64,000 nucleotides of DNA, taken from contig CM030932.1 in the NCBI GenBank assembly GCA_018136815.1, forward strand, positions 1,646,793 to 1,710,792. The letters are read 5' to 3'. The translations under genes and the position numbers were made by a program. The notes under the pieces are model-generated. The model saw nothing but the letters and a program-made list of their open reading frames with translations. It did no database searches and was not told the DNA's origin. Positions 19,224 through 29,150 of the stretch are shown here, in pieces. Source of the DNA: Isochrysis galbana (taxonomy: Eukaryota > Haptophyta > Isochrysidales > Isochrysidaceae). Positions within the stretch are counted from its first letter, which is position 1. Each line of letters opens with the position of its first letter.

Positions 19224-21178
19224 CTATGTTCCATCGTCCTTTTCCTTTGGTAGCCCCCCGTGGTCACCGAACTCACCACCACCACGCTTAGCGGTAGGAG
19301 CGATGGTGGAGTCTGATGAACCCACAGCTAAAAAAGGTCGCTGACGCAAGACCCAGTCCTTAATCTCGGGACGAAGCTCAGCTGCGATTGAAAGTGTTTC
19401 GTCGGCCTTCTCGTAATCCCCTTGCGAATGATAGACATCTGCTAGACACAAGTGCGCCTCAACAAAGGAGGGCTCAAGCTCCAGCACCTGCCATCAAGAT
19501 AGCATGGCCGACAGGCATCAGGGCTCGTCGCGAGTGGGAGCTGGGAAGGATGTGGATGCCGAGCGTTTCCCGTGGTAATTTGCGAAACGGGTAACAACCC
19601 CAGTCCCCTCAGCGCGTGTTCTGGGCTTCAGTCGCTCCGCCTGCTCCGTTCACCTGTTTTAGTAGTTCTTGAGCTGGTCTATATTGTCCTTGGACAGCAA
19701 GCGCAAGGGCTAATTGGAAGCGTAATGGCCCTGACGCTGTCACCTGACAATTTACAGACAATTAACATGGAAAGCAGGGACCCTAACCGGAAGATTTGAG
19801 GTGGGTATGCTCGAAAAGAGCGGGGCGAAAGGAACGGTCAGGTGCACGTCTCAGGTTTCGCGAGGGCACACCTCACACGTTTGGATGGCCTGCCACAGCA
19901 AGTCGACCGCCTGGGCAGGGTTGCCCTCGTTCAAAAGGGATTTGGACTTTGCAATCAGCGTCATCATGTCGTCAGGGCTAGTGGTTGCTGGTGGTGTCAC
20001 TTCGTCAGGCTTCTTACCGACCTTTCGTGGCATGAGTGTGGACGCTGAGGCAAGAGAGCTAGTAATGGCCGCTCTGTGACCATTGTCCCGAATCGAAGGG
20101 AAGGTCGCCTTCTTTGCATCCCGAATAGCCACAGGGCTCCCACCTCCAACGGCTGCATCAGCTCTTGTTCGCCGTGCCGCAGTGACTGCCCCTCCGTCTG
20201 CAACGGCAAGGGTGACAGAACGCAACAAGCGGAGAACCGAATGTTGCGCCAAGGAGAAGGCGGAGTTGGGTATCCAGCACGCGAAGACGCCTGGGCGCAA
20301 GGATAGAGGAGATCGTGCCATCATTATGCCATCATCGCGCCATCCCGAGCACGAGGCAGGACCAGCCTCGATACGGCAGTCGGTCGACGCAAAGCTCCTA
20401 CACCCTGCTGCAAGCACACCAATTGTGACCGAGTGTGGTGTAACGTCTTCCGCTCCAGTCAACCAAGGCAAGGTGTACGCATACCTGCTGGGAGCTCGGC
20501 AAACACAGGGATGGCCACTAGCGCAATCGCCTGCCACAAATTCCGCACTGTCACGAAGAGTGTCGACGCGCTCGATGGCATGGAGAGCTGCAGGTTGGCG
20601 AGGAGGAAGGCCACTGAGGCGAGCGGGAGTGCCCAGCTGCTATCTGGCTTTGTGAGGTCTCGGTGCACAGTGGGCCCTCCCTGCTTGAGTTCTGCCTCAT
20701 ATGGCGAGCCCGGCTGCGTCATCCGGCGGATCGAAACTACAGAATATACCAGAATCGGGATCTGGACGAGTGGTGACACAATGAGGGCAAGCGGCTGGAC
20801 TGAGGCGGCACGGCAATGCTTATACATCCTACTCGCGGTGGCCCATGCACGCCACGGTGCTGGCGACAAGTAAGAGCACTCATGCCGGATGGCGAGGAGC
20901 GCCGGGCGCATCTGCGCCATCTTTTGGGTCTCGCGCAGCTGATATGAGACCAAAGGAAGCAGAGAGAGGCGAAGGAGGAGCACTGATCCACAGATGGAAG
21001 CCCACCAGGGAGCAGCAGTACTCGCATGGATCACAGCAACGAATTGGGCTGGTAGGTCCAGTGCCGGTTCGGCAGCCACGTAGCTCAGTCGTCGACTGAA
21101 GCGAGCTCGAGCTCTGGCAGACAGAGTAGAAGGAGCGAGAGAGGAGAGAGTGGCGCGTCGAGCGATGGAGAGGGACAT
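19224..21178 (-). CDS. OXA1/COX18-type membrane insertase with C-terminal TPR repeats
   Basis: Four exons on the minus strand: 21178-20485, 20290-19872, 19743-19654, 19487-19224 (488 residues; GT-AG introns of 194, 128 and 166 nt). All joins keep the frame, for example ELPAG then VFACWIPNSAFSLAQ across intron 1. The protein starts with a basic Ser/Arg/Ala-rich presequence suggesting mitochondrial import. The YidC/Oxa1 core follows, with hydrophobic segments around WWASICGSVLLLRLSLLPLV, VQPLALIVSPLVQIPILVYS and WQAIALVAIPVFAELPAG, and the conserved WIPNSAFSLAQ end. The C-terminus has TPR motifs (LLNEGNPAQAVDLLWQAIQT; LALAVQGQYRPAQELLKQVL; HLCLADVYHSQGDYEKADET). Insertase plus TPR is the layout of plant OXA2-type proteins, which insert inner-membrane proteins. 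A plastid ALB3 role is less likely but not excluded. Confidence 0.85.
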
Positions 21179-21280
21179 TCCACGCCGCGACCGACCTTTT
21201 TGTTTTAGAAGTATGCGTTTGGCGTTTCTATGTCCCCTCCTTGTCCTTGAAGGCTAGTCACCGTGTCACCGTCGCATCAT

Positions 21281-21380
21281 CCTAGATGGGAAATACGTAT
21301 TCACCGTATTTGTATGCAAACCAAATACAGACCGTATTTGCCGTATTTGAAACCCCCTCCGTATTTGCCCCCGTATTTGG
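21281..21380 (-). repeat. word island family B, 3' end of a second hAT element
   Basis: CCTAGATGGGAAATAC at 21281 is the hAT terminal repeat. GTATTTG words follow in both orientations. On the minus strand this is the right end of the element whose transposase fragment lies at 21522-21830. Confidence 0.75.
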
Positions 21381-21521
21381 AAGTAGAAGTAGAAGTAGTG
21401 AAGTAGTAGTACGTAGTACGTAGAAGTAGACAACGCGACAACGCATACTGGTCTGTGGTCTGTAGTGCGATAGTGCGATCATGTGGTCTTCACACACGGT
21501 GTGTGGTATATGGATAGGTCC

Positions 21522-21830
21522 TCAGACGAGCAACTTTTGAATACTCTCAGCACTGGGGTGCACAACATCATCACCAAGCCAATCGTCGTCATCATCCTCA
21601 TCGCTGTCATCATCACTCTCCCACTTCGGAACATCTGGACGCCAACCAGCGCTTTGCACACGCATTTGCACATGCATGGACTCATGGCAAAAAACCAACT
21701 TATTTGCCACATGATGGGCCATACGCGAACGCGCTTGAGAATGAATTTGGCCATACACCGACCAATTGCGTTCAGCAGCTGACGCAGCTGTTGGTTGGGA
21801 CAAAACTTGTTGTGCAATGGTTGCAAGCAA
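21522..21830 (-). pseudogene. hAT transposase C-terminal fragment
   Basis: 102 residues: QVLSQPTAASAAERNWSVYG, then RMAHHVANKLVFCHESMHVQ and an Asp/Ser-rich tail. It matches the dimerisation domain of the transposase at 6583-7500 almost residue for residue. The upstream part is missing; a family G island starts at about 21833 exactly where similarity stops. No left end of this element was found. Confidence 0.8.
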
Positions 21831-21832
21831 GG

Positions 21833-21990
21833 CTAGGGCTGACCATTAACAGGCAAGTTTTTTGGAAACCCATTAGTAGTTTTTCAAGGCCAGTACATTA
21901 ACAGGTTGAGTTTTTCTCTGGGTGTTAACAGGTAGTTTTAGGGGTGTTAATACCCAGTTAGTGGCCATTAACAGGTTAAACCCATTACAA
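21833..21990. repeat. word island, family G (TTAACAGG)
   Basis: Seven or so copies of TTAACAGG / CATTAAC / GTTAAC in both orientations over 155 bp, starting TAGGGCTGACCATTAACAGG. It abuts the truncated hAT fragment. A related island lies at 63290-63365. Confidence 0.6.
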
Positions 21991-21999
21991 GCTGTTACC

Positions 22000-22370
22000 C
22001 CAATGTTGGAATACATGTTGGGGGCGGCTGTTGGGGGGGCTTCCCTTCCCCCTTCCCCCTCCCCCTCCCCTCCCCTCCCCTCCCCCGACGCCGGGAGCCG
22101 TACCCCCCCCCTTGCCCCCCCCCCCCGACCCCCCGACGCCGACGCTGTCGTATTCCATACGATGACAGACTTTTACTTCTAACCGGTGGTTTATTTTAAG
22201 CCTCAAGGTCTCGTCGGCGACATTCTACCCCTTCTCTTACTTTCTTTCGATGTCATCAAACGTTCCACGACTGTCTTCCGTCTTCTCTTCATGCATCGGT
22301 TGTAGTCTTCCGTCTTCTCTTCGTATATCGGCGGTAGCTCCACCGCGAGGTGATCCAAGGGAAATCTAAA
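22000..22370. other. low-complexity C-rich stretch and CTTCCGTCTTCTCTTC duplication
   Basis: 22040-22140 is C-rich with CCCTCC and CCCGACGCC units. A 16-bp unit CTTCCGTCTTCTCTTC occurs at about 22276 and 22308. No gene seen. Confidence 0.5.
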
Positions 22371-22505
22371 GGTAGAGAAGATGGATGCATCGATGCATCA
22401 AGAAGATGGATGCATCCATGATACCCCCTCCTAAGCGGAGTACGGGTACGACGCTTACATCGAAGATTCACATCTTGCAAAGAGTCGAAGAAGAGAAGGA
22501 ATCAA
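22370..22505 (-). repeat. LTR-like family A block with polypurine tract, second locus
   Basis: On the minus strand: CTTCTTCGACTCTTTGCAAG, GTAAGCGTCGTACCCGTACT, CCGCTTAGGAGGGGG, then TATCATGGATGCATCC words. It is colinear with 18031-18130 and, in part, with 30812-30860. Confidence 0.6.
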
Positions 22506-22574
22506 GGCACGCGCTCTCTGAAGTAAGGGTTTCTTGTTGTACAGGGAGTTTTGTTTTTACACTCGCTCCATGAG

Positions 22575-22690
22575 CAGCCCAAATATCCTACTTATATCCT
22601 GAAATACCGAAATATCCCGAAATATCCCGCGAGCCGATATCCGCCCAAATATCCCGGGAAATATTCGGAATATTTCCGCCTGGCCCTAAC
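22575..22690. repeat. word island, family D (AAATATCCCG)
   Basis: AAATATCC, AAATATCCCG, GATATCC and GGAATATTTCC in both orientations over about 115 bp. The right side, inverted, starts TTAGGGCCAGGCGGAAATATTCC, like many hAT ends. No secure target duplication. Confidence 0.55.
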
Positions 22691-23640
22691 CATGGGGCAG
22701 AAGCTGAAGACTGCAACAAGTTCGCCTGGACCGTCCTCAACAAGGGAGAGTACGAGCTTTGTGTGTGGCAGGCTGCGCAGCTCATCGTGTCTTACGGCAA
22801 TTTCTTTTCCGGCACGAGGTGCGGCCTTCTCTCGCGAGGCTCACACGGATCCAAATTTTCGTATTCCGTTTGGGCGCCGGAAAGTATTTGGCACTACAAC
22901 GTGCAAGGCAGGAGCGCAACCGACAGCCATGATCAGTTGCGCAAGAAGCTCTCCTTGGCCACACGGCGCGAGTCGTGCGCAACGGCACGAAAGGAATCTT
23001 GTTTGCGGTAGACATTGCCATGACGAACGGCCACATCGTCCACAACTTCCTTGCGCACAAAGCGGGGCTGCATCCGAACGTTGTTTGTGCGCCAGCGCAC
23101 CAAGGTGTGCTACCTAGCTACCTACCCCAGCACTTGCACAGCACGGCACGGCTCCACTCCCACTCCACGCCCTGCGCCTCTCCCTACGCACATCATGTGC
23201 ATGTGCACATCTCACTCCACATGCGCTTGTGCTCATAGGCTACATTCTGTCTGGAGTGGGCATCAGCGATACTCGACGCAAGGAGCAACGAAGCCGTTAC
23301 GCAAGCGCAAGCCGCAAGCCGGCTGGTTTAAGTGTGATGAGGGCAGGGATGATGAACTCCATGGAGTATCTGAGCCCTGTGTCAACGCACGTACAGCAGC
23401 AGCAGCGCGCCGAACACGAATTAGTGGACATGGGCAAGGTGGCGCTCGAAATTGCCGATCAAAATCGTCTAGGTGGCACTCGAGGCCCACTGAAGACGGC
23501 CGAGCGCGTATCCCCCCAGAAAGGTGTGTGTGGGTATTCCCAGTGCTGTGTGGACAAGCCGAAGCGCCCCCAGTTCAGATGCTTTGCCTGCCGTCTGCCG
23601 TGACGGACAGGGAGCTTATTACTTATTACCACGTCCCGTG
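22691..23640 (+). other. unrecognised protein-like stretches, possible multi-exon or decayed gene
   Basis: Three plus-strand stretches have normal amino-acid composition and sit in different frames: EDCNKFAWTVLNKGEYELCV (about 22703), VRNGTKGILFAVDIAMTNGH (about 22970) and MNSMEYLSPVSTHVQQQQRA (about 23349). GT and AG dinucleotides lie between them but I could not fix a splicing scheme. The family is not recognised. Confidence 0.3.
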
Positions 23641-24034
23641 TTTTTTTGCGTGCCATCGGTGCCTCCGGGAGTAGTCGGGGGTGTTTGTGTATTTTTGGCC
23701 ATGTTTGCGATTTTGCACTTTTCGCAGCTCTACAAATGCATCATAACTCTACATACACAGCTTAGGCTGCTTAGGGGATGCTATCCTGCCTTTGGAAAGG
23801 CCGCCCAGCCAAAAATTCGTTTGCCGTACATAGGCCACACTGGCCGGAATGAGCACTACAAAACCCGTTTTTCGGCACATACTAGGGTTAACGTTAACGT
23901 GAAGCAATGGCGGCGAGCAGCAGGTGGAGCCGTTCAACTCGTAGAGTAAACAAGTGTCAAAAAGCACTTGTTTACAGTATCTTACCCCTCGGGGGTTCCA
24001 CGCCACCACAATATTATCTACCACATTTTTGAGG

Positions 24035-24787
24035 ATGCCGTCGCTCGTACCCCTTCTGCTCCTCTCCACGGCCCTTTCGCTCTCAGCAGCCCGGTTGGCT
24101 GCCGGGCTTCCGCTCACCAAGAGCTGCCTCGCGCTGCGGTGCGTTTCTGTTCGCTTGAGCTCCGAGCCGGATGAATTTCAGCTGTTACGCAACTCGGCGG
24201 TCGCGGGTGCTACTGTAAATCTTGGCACTGCAGCTTCAGATGCGAGGAGTGGACTGGATGCGTTGGGGCGGCGGAGTGAAGAACGGTTGCGTGCTCTGGG
24301 GGCGCTTGATGGGCCACCGCTACCGCCGCCGCGGTCTGCATTCACCACGCGTTCGTCGGACGAGACCCGCACTGAAGCCAATGCAATGCTTGAGCAGATG
24401 CGCAAGAAGAAGTCTGGAGAAGCAGAGGCTGAGTATGCCGCGGTGATAGGTGCCGCACAGAAGATGGCGCAGAGCTGGTTGGATGCCGGATTACCTCAAC
24501 GCGCTGAGAAGGAGTTGAGAGGAGTGGTGGGCTACGTATCGTATGGGACAGAATTTGGTGGTGAGTTTCACTTGCAACTAGCGCAAGTGATTGATAAATG
24601 TGGCCGGCCATTGGAAGCGCGCCGAATGCTGATGCGAGTGGTTGAAGAGACTTCCTCGTCTTCAATACGCTGGCGTGCGCAGCAGCAGGCAGGTTTTATG
24701 GCGACGGGCCTCGACTCCTCGTCTAGCAATTCAGAGCTCAGCTCCTTGTTCGGCAAACATATTGAAGGTGGCGGCTGGGCACAATAG
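24035..24787 (+). CDS. unknown protein with signal peptide, probably plastid-targeted
   Basis: Single exon of 250 residues. The N-terminus MPSLVPLLLLSTALSLSAA is a clear signal peptide, followed by a basic, hydroxylated stretch. The middle is Ala/Asp/Arg-rich. From about residue 115 the chain looks helical (EAEAEYAAVIGAAQKMAQSW, then LPQRAEKELRGVV and HLQLAQVIDKCGRPLEARRM), with TPR-like spacing of Ala, Leu and Gly. It ends in a Ser-rich linker and HIEGGGWAQ. Helical-repeat proteins with this type of presequence usually act in plastids, but no family is recognised. The ATG at 24035 starts the signal peptide; the frame is open further upstream without another suitable start. Confidence 0.7.
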   Translation: MPSLVPLLLLSTALSLSAARLAAGLPLTKSCLALRCVSVRLSSEPDEFQLLRNSAVAGATVNLGTAASDARSGLDALGRRSEERLRALGALDGPPLPPPRSAFTTRSSDETRTEANAMLEQMRKKKSGEAEAEYAAVIGAAQKMAQSWLDAGLPQRAEKELRGVVGYVSYGTEFGGEFHLQLAQVIDKCGRPLEARRMLMRVVEETSSSSIRWRAQQQAGFMATGLDSSSSNSELSSLFGKHIEGGGWAQ

Positions 24788-25240
24788 CTCGATACAGAGC
24801 CACCAGGCTTGTACGGTGCTAGAGCCCCTCCTTGTCGTTGGTGACTCAGTAGCCACTCAGACTGGGCTGTGTCTGCATCTCGTCGGCATGGGCTCTGTGG
24901 GTTATTTTTGGCGAGTTGAGCAACCCCCATCCCCTGATTGATATCTCAGCAAGTGACTGAAGTGAAGGAGAAGGCCTAAAATGACTTGTAGGCGTGATGA
25001 CAGAAATCGATCGACCTACGAATCTTGATCGAGACGGTAGCGCTGTAATGGAATGTTCTATAGAGAGCTTTGTGGATCCATGAGTGTTCCGCCCGGCAGT
25101 ATTCAAAGCAAAAGTTCAATTCAATCGTTTAATGTTGCTCTCTCTCTCTCTGCACATACGACTATAAGAATGCAAATAAACATCCGGTTGTGTGGTGTTG
25201 TGAAGCACTGTTTTCGACATTAATTGAATAAAAATTATTT
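24788..25240. other. 3' flank, nothing recognised
   Basis: A short CT run at 25138-25150 and AT-rich sequence near 25170-25235. No gene or repeat copy recognised. Confidence 0.4.
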
Positions 25241-25480
25241 GATATTCTCGCCGCACACGCAGCCGCGGACCCACTACGACTTCTTTCACGCAGCGAACTT
25301 TCTACACCCCCACTCCCGCGGCCCTTCTTTCTCCCCCCGCCATCAGGCGACTCTCGACTCCCCATGTGCACTACTAGGGGGATAAGGATAAGGGTGAAGG
25401 GCTTAGATAATTAGATATGGTCCGGTGGCCCGCCCCCCCCCCCCCGGTGATCCGTTCTCCCCTTCCTCCTATGCCTACCG
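25241..25480 (+). repeat. R6 dispersed repeat, copy 1
   Basis: Contains CTCGCCGCACACGCAGCCGC, CTTTCTACACCCCCACT, GTGCACTACTAGGGGGATA and TAGATATGGTCCGGTGGCCC then a C-run. It recurs at 27455-27672 and inverted at 50338-50568. Confidence 0.8.
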
Positions 25481-26165
25481 GGCTGCACAGTGTGAGAAAA
25501 AGTCCCGCTGGCCGCTGGGGGACAAAAAGAAAAAACTGGGCTCAAGCAGAGTCAAGTCCCCGGCACCCGAGGAGATAGCCACGAGAGGCGAGGCCGGAGA
25601 GGAGAATTTCTATCGGGGGAGGATTAGAGAGGGTGAGGGCCTGGCGAAACAACTGTAATGCGGCGACCGGGAAACATAAGTTCTCTGTCGTTCACCGACA
25701 AATGATTTGACAACTCTACGATAGATAGATTTATTTCTCATAAACATATCATTAAATTATGTTACGAATGGTGCCCCCAGCGCCCTTTCAAACATGCCAC
25801 AGACACTAGAAATCAGGCTCTAGACGCGCACATGTGGACTGCCTGCGCGTCGCCATGCGGCGCACAGACAGTCCATACACATATATTACGAAGTGGCGGA
25901 GCTTGTGCGCGGTCCCGTGCTGGCCGCGAGGGTCTTCGCAGGAGTTGTCGGTCGAGTCTGCCGGGAGTGGGGAGTAGAAGGACGGCTGTGTAGGCGTGTG
26001 GGGCAATGGTGAGGGCTCCTCTTCTGGAAGAGGAGTGGTGAGCCAGTGTCCTGAGTGCAGTGTGCGACCGCCGCGGGCCGCCGCGGGCGTGCCAGATGTC
26101 TGCCTGAGGAGGGTTGCTTCCGAGGGGTGTTGAGGAGTGAGGTGAACTCCTCCGCTACCATGTGA
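25481..26165. other. intergenic stretch, nothing recognised
   Basis: Low-quality frames only. The minus frame 25806-26720 is Pro/Arg-rich and spans R7, so it is not taken as a gene. Confidence 0.35.
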
Positions 26166-26530
26166 GAGGAGGGCTTCTGTGTGCTGGGCACTGTGGCTGT
26201 GTGTGTGTTGAGGTGAGACTGTAGCATGTTGTTCCATACGGGGGGGATGCGGGGCGCGGCGACGCGACGCGTGGCGCGGAGCGGCATGAGGAGCGGCATC
26301 GCAGGCCGGCGGACTGACCTCGAGGGGTCGCTCCTCGGCGCGAGGCGTCATGGAGGGGAGGGGGTCAGACGGGGACATGGAGCGCGCGCAGACCGGAGAC
26401 TGAGCAAAAGACGAGGGGCGAAGACGCGGGAACGGGAGGACACACAAGGAAACGAGGGCGGAAACAAACGTAACCGAGGCGGGAGGTGGAAGGGGGAAAT
26501 GAACGGGGGAGGAGAACGCGGAAAGGGGGA
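26166..26530 (+). repeat. R7 purine-rich repeat, copy 1
   Basis: A GTGGCTGTG start, then a TGTAGCATG-type block, GACATGGAG and long GGAAACGAGG-type purine runs, in the same order as 49975-50335 and 54835-55185. The copies are diverged. Confidence 0.5.
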
Positions 26531-26979
26531 ACGGGGGGGGCGGCGGTCTCCGAAGGGAACGTGGGGGAAAAGGGCGTTCGGCTTCACCGGCTGGGGGAGG
26601 AGGCGGAGACGCCCATCCGCGGAGGTGACGAGGGGGTGGAGAGGGGGGGGGGGGGAAGAGAGATTTACTGGCATCCATTTTCTCATGGTTAACTTTCTCA
26701 TGGTAACCATCAACTCGCAAGACAGCCGTCGACGGCTGCGTGCCCCCCTCGGCTCTCCGCTCACTCCCTTGTGATTACATGAATAAGTATGATGTTTTAT
26801 GGAATTACATGATGTCAGTAGCTACTCGCCCTCTCCCTCTCGATCCATAATACAAGCAAACACTTCAGCGCGCGGAGACAGATGTCTGTTGTCATACGAA
26901 AACAGGAGTTTCATTGAAGAATACCAAATGAAGGGTAACGGAGCGAGAGAGATCGAATTGAGGCGATTCTCAACAACGG

Positions 26980-27160
26980 TATCTGGATATATGACGGATA
27001 ACCGGGTACCTGGAAGTATCTGGTATGCCAGGATTTACTATCTGGATATCCGGCTGCCTGGTAGCGCGGCGCACGATCCCTATCTGGATACCTGGATCCG
27101 TCTACTTAATAGGCAAAGATACCTATTATCTGGATATCTGGTAAACCGGTTACGGGTCTT
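26980..27160. repeat. word island, family E (TATCTGGATATC)
   Basis: TATCTGGATA occurs five times, with GGTACCTGG, GGATACCTGG and GGTATGCC variants in both orientations over 175 bp. It is flanked by an R2 end at 27165. Confidence 0.6.
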
Positions 27161-27164
27161 AGAG

Positions 27165-27216
27165 AGAGGGGGGGGCTCGTGCCCCCCCATGGGCGAACTA
27201 AGTATAAACTTAGTTG
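27165..27216 (-). repeat. R2 hairpin end
   Basis: On the minus strand: perfect hairpin AACTAAGT-TTAT-ACTTAGTT (27196-27215), then CGCCCATGGGGGGGCACGAG and CCCCCC, the second inverted repeat. Confidence 0.8.
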
Positions 27217-27254
27217 AATAATGAGAATGAGAATGGGCATCCACGATCCATGAT

Positions 27255-27448
27255 CCTAGATGGGAAATACAGTGCTGGTGCTGGGGCGATCATTATCGAT
27301 CATCTGCAAATACTACTACTATATTAAATACACAGCCAAATACATACATATGTGTATTTGGCCTCCGGCCACAAAACATTTCAAATACATTCGAGGCCTA
27401 CAACCCAGGACGCGCTTCAAATACAGCCAAATACATATGTATTTGTAA
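27255..27448. repeat. word island family B with hAT terminal repeat
   Basis: CCTAGATGGGAAATAC at 27255, then AAATACACAG, CATATGTGTATTTGG, CCTCCGGCC and AAATACATATGTATTTG. One end only; probably a deleted or non-autonomous relative of the hAT at 3453. Confidence 0.7.
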
Positions 27449-27454
27449 AATAAA

Positions 27455-27672
27455 CCTTTTAATAGTCTCACCGCACACGCGGCCGTGGACCCTCTACTTT
27501 CTACTCACGTAGGAAACTTTCTACACCCCCACTTCCCCGGCCCTTCTCCCCCCGCCATAAGCCATAAGGCGACTCCCCCCGTGCACTACTAGGGGGATAG
27601 GGGTGAAGGGCTTAGATATGGTCCGGTGGCCCGCGCCCCCCCCCGGTGATCATTCCCCCCCTTCCTCCTGTG
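27455..27672 (+). repeat. R6 dispersed repeat, copy 2
   Basis: Colinear with copy 1 (CACCGCACACGCGGCCGTGG ... GTGCACTACTAGGGGGATA ... GGTGATC). Confidence 0.8.
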
Positions 27673-27734
27673 TCTCCGAGTGGGCGGCGGTCTCAGCCCC
27701 GACTTATCCTGTAAACAGGTGCGGGACTTACCTA

Positions 27735-28204
27735 TTTTTCGGTGAGCGGAGCTCTCGCTCCGCCCACCCCCTTCTCCGCGCTCTCTCTCCCCTCTCCTGC
27801 GGCACGCGCGATGGCGCGCCTGCGGCAGGCCTGCAGCTGCCCCTGGCGACCCCTGGAGGCTCCTGGAGGCCAGCTCTGGGGGCAGAGGAGGCTGGGGCTG
27901 GGCCCTGGCCTCCCCTGCCTCTCCCTCGCTGGCGCTCCTGAGCCTCTGGGGCCCCCAATCTGCACCTGTCTGCCTGTCGACCAGGGGGGGAGGGGGGGTT
28001 GGAGCAATGGGCTGGTCACGAGGGGCCAGGATGGGCGAATGGGGCGAGCCTGTGGGGAAGGGAGTGGGTCAATAGGGCAGTGGCCTCCTGGCAAGCCATC
28101 AGGCGTGCCAGGAGGATGGGTGGTTCCTCCCCCATGGCAGGGGAGGAGTGGAGAGAGGGGGGGGCTCGTGCCCCCCCATGGGTCAACCAAGTATAAACTT
28201 AGTT
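27735..28204 (-). repeat. R1/R2-related structured repeat
   Basis: On the minus strand it starts with the hairpin AACTAAGT-TTAT-ACTTGGTT (28204-28185), then GACCCATGGGGGGGCACGAG and CCCCCC. The body matches the R1 middle (GAGGGAGAGGCAGGG, GGGCCCAGCCCCAGCC). It ends near an inverted repeat GGAGCGAGAGCTCC-type block at about 27745-27765. Confidence 0.65.
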
Positions 28205-28345
28205 CTAAATACATATGTATTTGTATTTGGCCCCTGGCCAAATACGCTAAATACGTGTTCCCCAGTTCCCCATCTATCTACTATCTAGTGACTAGTGACT
28301 AGTGATAGTGAATATGTGATATGTGATATGTGATATGGGGTTGGC
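28205..28345. repeat. word islands: family B, then TAGTGACTAGTGAC and TATGTGATATGTGA
   Basis: 28206-28255 carries AAATACATATGTATTTG, GTATTTGGCC and GGCCAAATAC; 28262-28278 reads CCCCATCTATC, close to the hAT end. Direct repeats of ACTAGTG and GATATGT follow to 28340. Confidence 0.6.
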
Positions 28346-28373
28346 TAGGATATAACATCAATTATTTTATCCT

Positions 28374-28430
28374 ATCGCGAGGTAGGGGCTCCGTTGCCGT
28401 CGAAGGCTTCGGTCCCTCAGCACTAGGGTG
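28374..28430 (+). repeat. R5 dispersed repeat, copy 2 (short)
   Basis: TATCGCGAGGTAGGGGCTCC and TTGCCGTCGAAGGCTTCGG as in the copy at 60570. Confidence 0.7.
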
Positions 28431-28574
28431 AAACAAGCACAGACAAGAAAACTCTAACAGAGGGGCTCGGGCCTCACCATTAGCTAGTGAACTAAGTATA
28501 AATTTAATTCTGCAATGTGTTATCTAATACTAAGATATACGAGCACAGAGAAACTGGGGATTCTTTCGGCCGAG

Positions 28575-29150
28575 ATGCTCAGCCTCTCAACCCTTGCCTG
28601 CCTCACTCTCCCTTTCGCACCTTCCTCAGCGCTGCTAAGCCGTCGCGCAGTGCTTGCGCTCCCAATCGCCATGACGCCTACCTCGGCGCTCGCCTTTCAG
28701 ACCCCCGTCCTCGAACAGTTCAGTGACCCCAAGGCGCGTGCACTGGCTGCGCCTCGGCCCAACCCGGAACTCTCGACGCAGCAGCAGGCAGCCTTCTTCG
28801 CCATCACGAATAACGACCTACTGACGCTGCAGAAGATGATTGATAGCGGTTGGGATCTTGCCAAGGCGACCGACACCTCCGGAAAGACATCTCTGCATCG
28901 TGCGGCTCAACTTGGCAACGCAGATGCCATCAACATTCTGGTGAAGGCGGGTGTGCCCCTTGACCCCATCAATACCTGGCAAGAAACTCCGTTGCACATT
29001 GCCGCACGCAATGGCTGTGTTGCCGCCGTTAAAGCTCTGCTGGATGCTGGCGCCTCGACCTCGGCTCAAACATTTGGAGGAGACACAGCAATGTCGCTTG
29101 CCCAAAAGTATAAGAAGGCGAGCGTTGTAGAACTCTTGGCCTCGAAATAA
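28575..29150 (+). CDS. ankyrin-repeat protein, predicted thylakoid-lumen precursor
   Basis: Single exon of 191 residues. It starts with a signal peptide (MLSLSTLACLTLPFAPSSA). A second hydrophobic stretch follows, headed by twin arginine (SRRAVLALPIAMTPTSALA) and ending in an Ala-x-Ala site. This is the tripartite pattern of proteins carried into the thylakoid lumen by the Tat pathway. The mature part begins QTPVLEQFSDPKAR. It carries about three ankyrin repeats (GKTSLHRAAQLGNADAINIL, QETPLHIAARNGCVAAVKAL, GDTAMSLAQKYKKASVVELL). Ankyrin proteins mediate protein-protein binding; its partner is not known. The downstream one of two in-frame ATGs was chosen because it starts the signal peptide. 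Lumen targeting is inferred from the presequence only. Confidence 0.85.
   Translation: MLSLSTLACLTLPFAPSSALLSRRAVLALPIAMTPTSALAFQTPVLEQFSDPKARALAAPRPNPELSTQQQAAFFAITNNDLLTLQKMIDSGWDLAKATDTSGKTSLHRAAQLGNADAINILVKAGVPLDPINTWQETPLHIAARNGCVAAVKALLDAGASTSAQTFGGDTAMSLAQKYKKASVVELLASK

Noticed and set aside
25806-26774. Pro/Arg-rich minus frame of 304 residues and its plus-strand partner
   Set aside because: Covers the R7 repeat; frames are not conserved in the other R7 copies.
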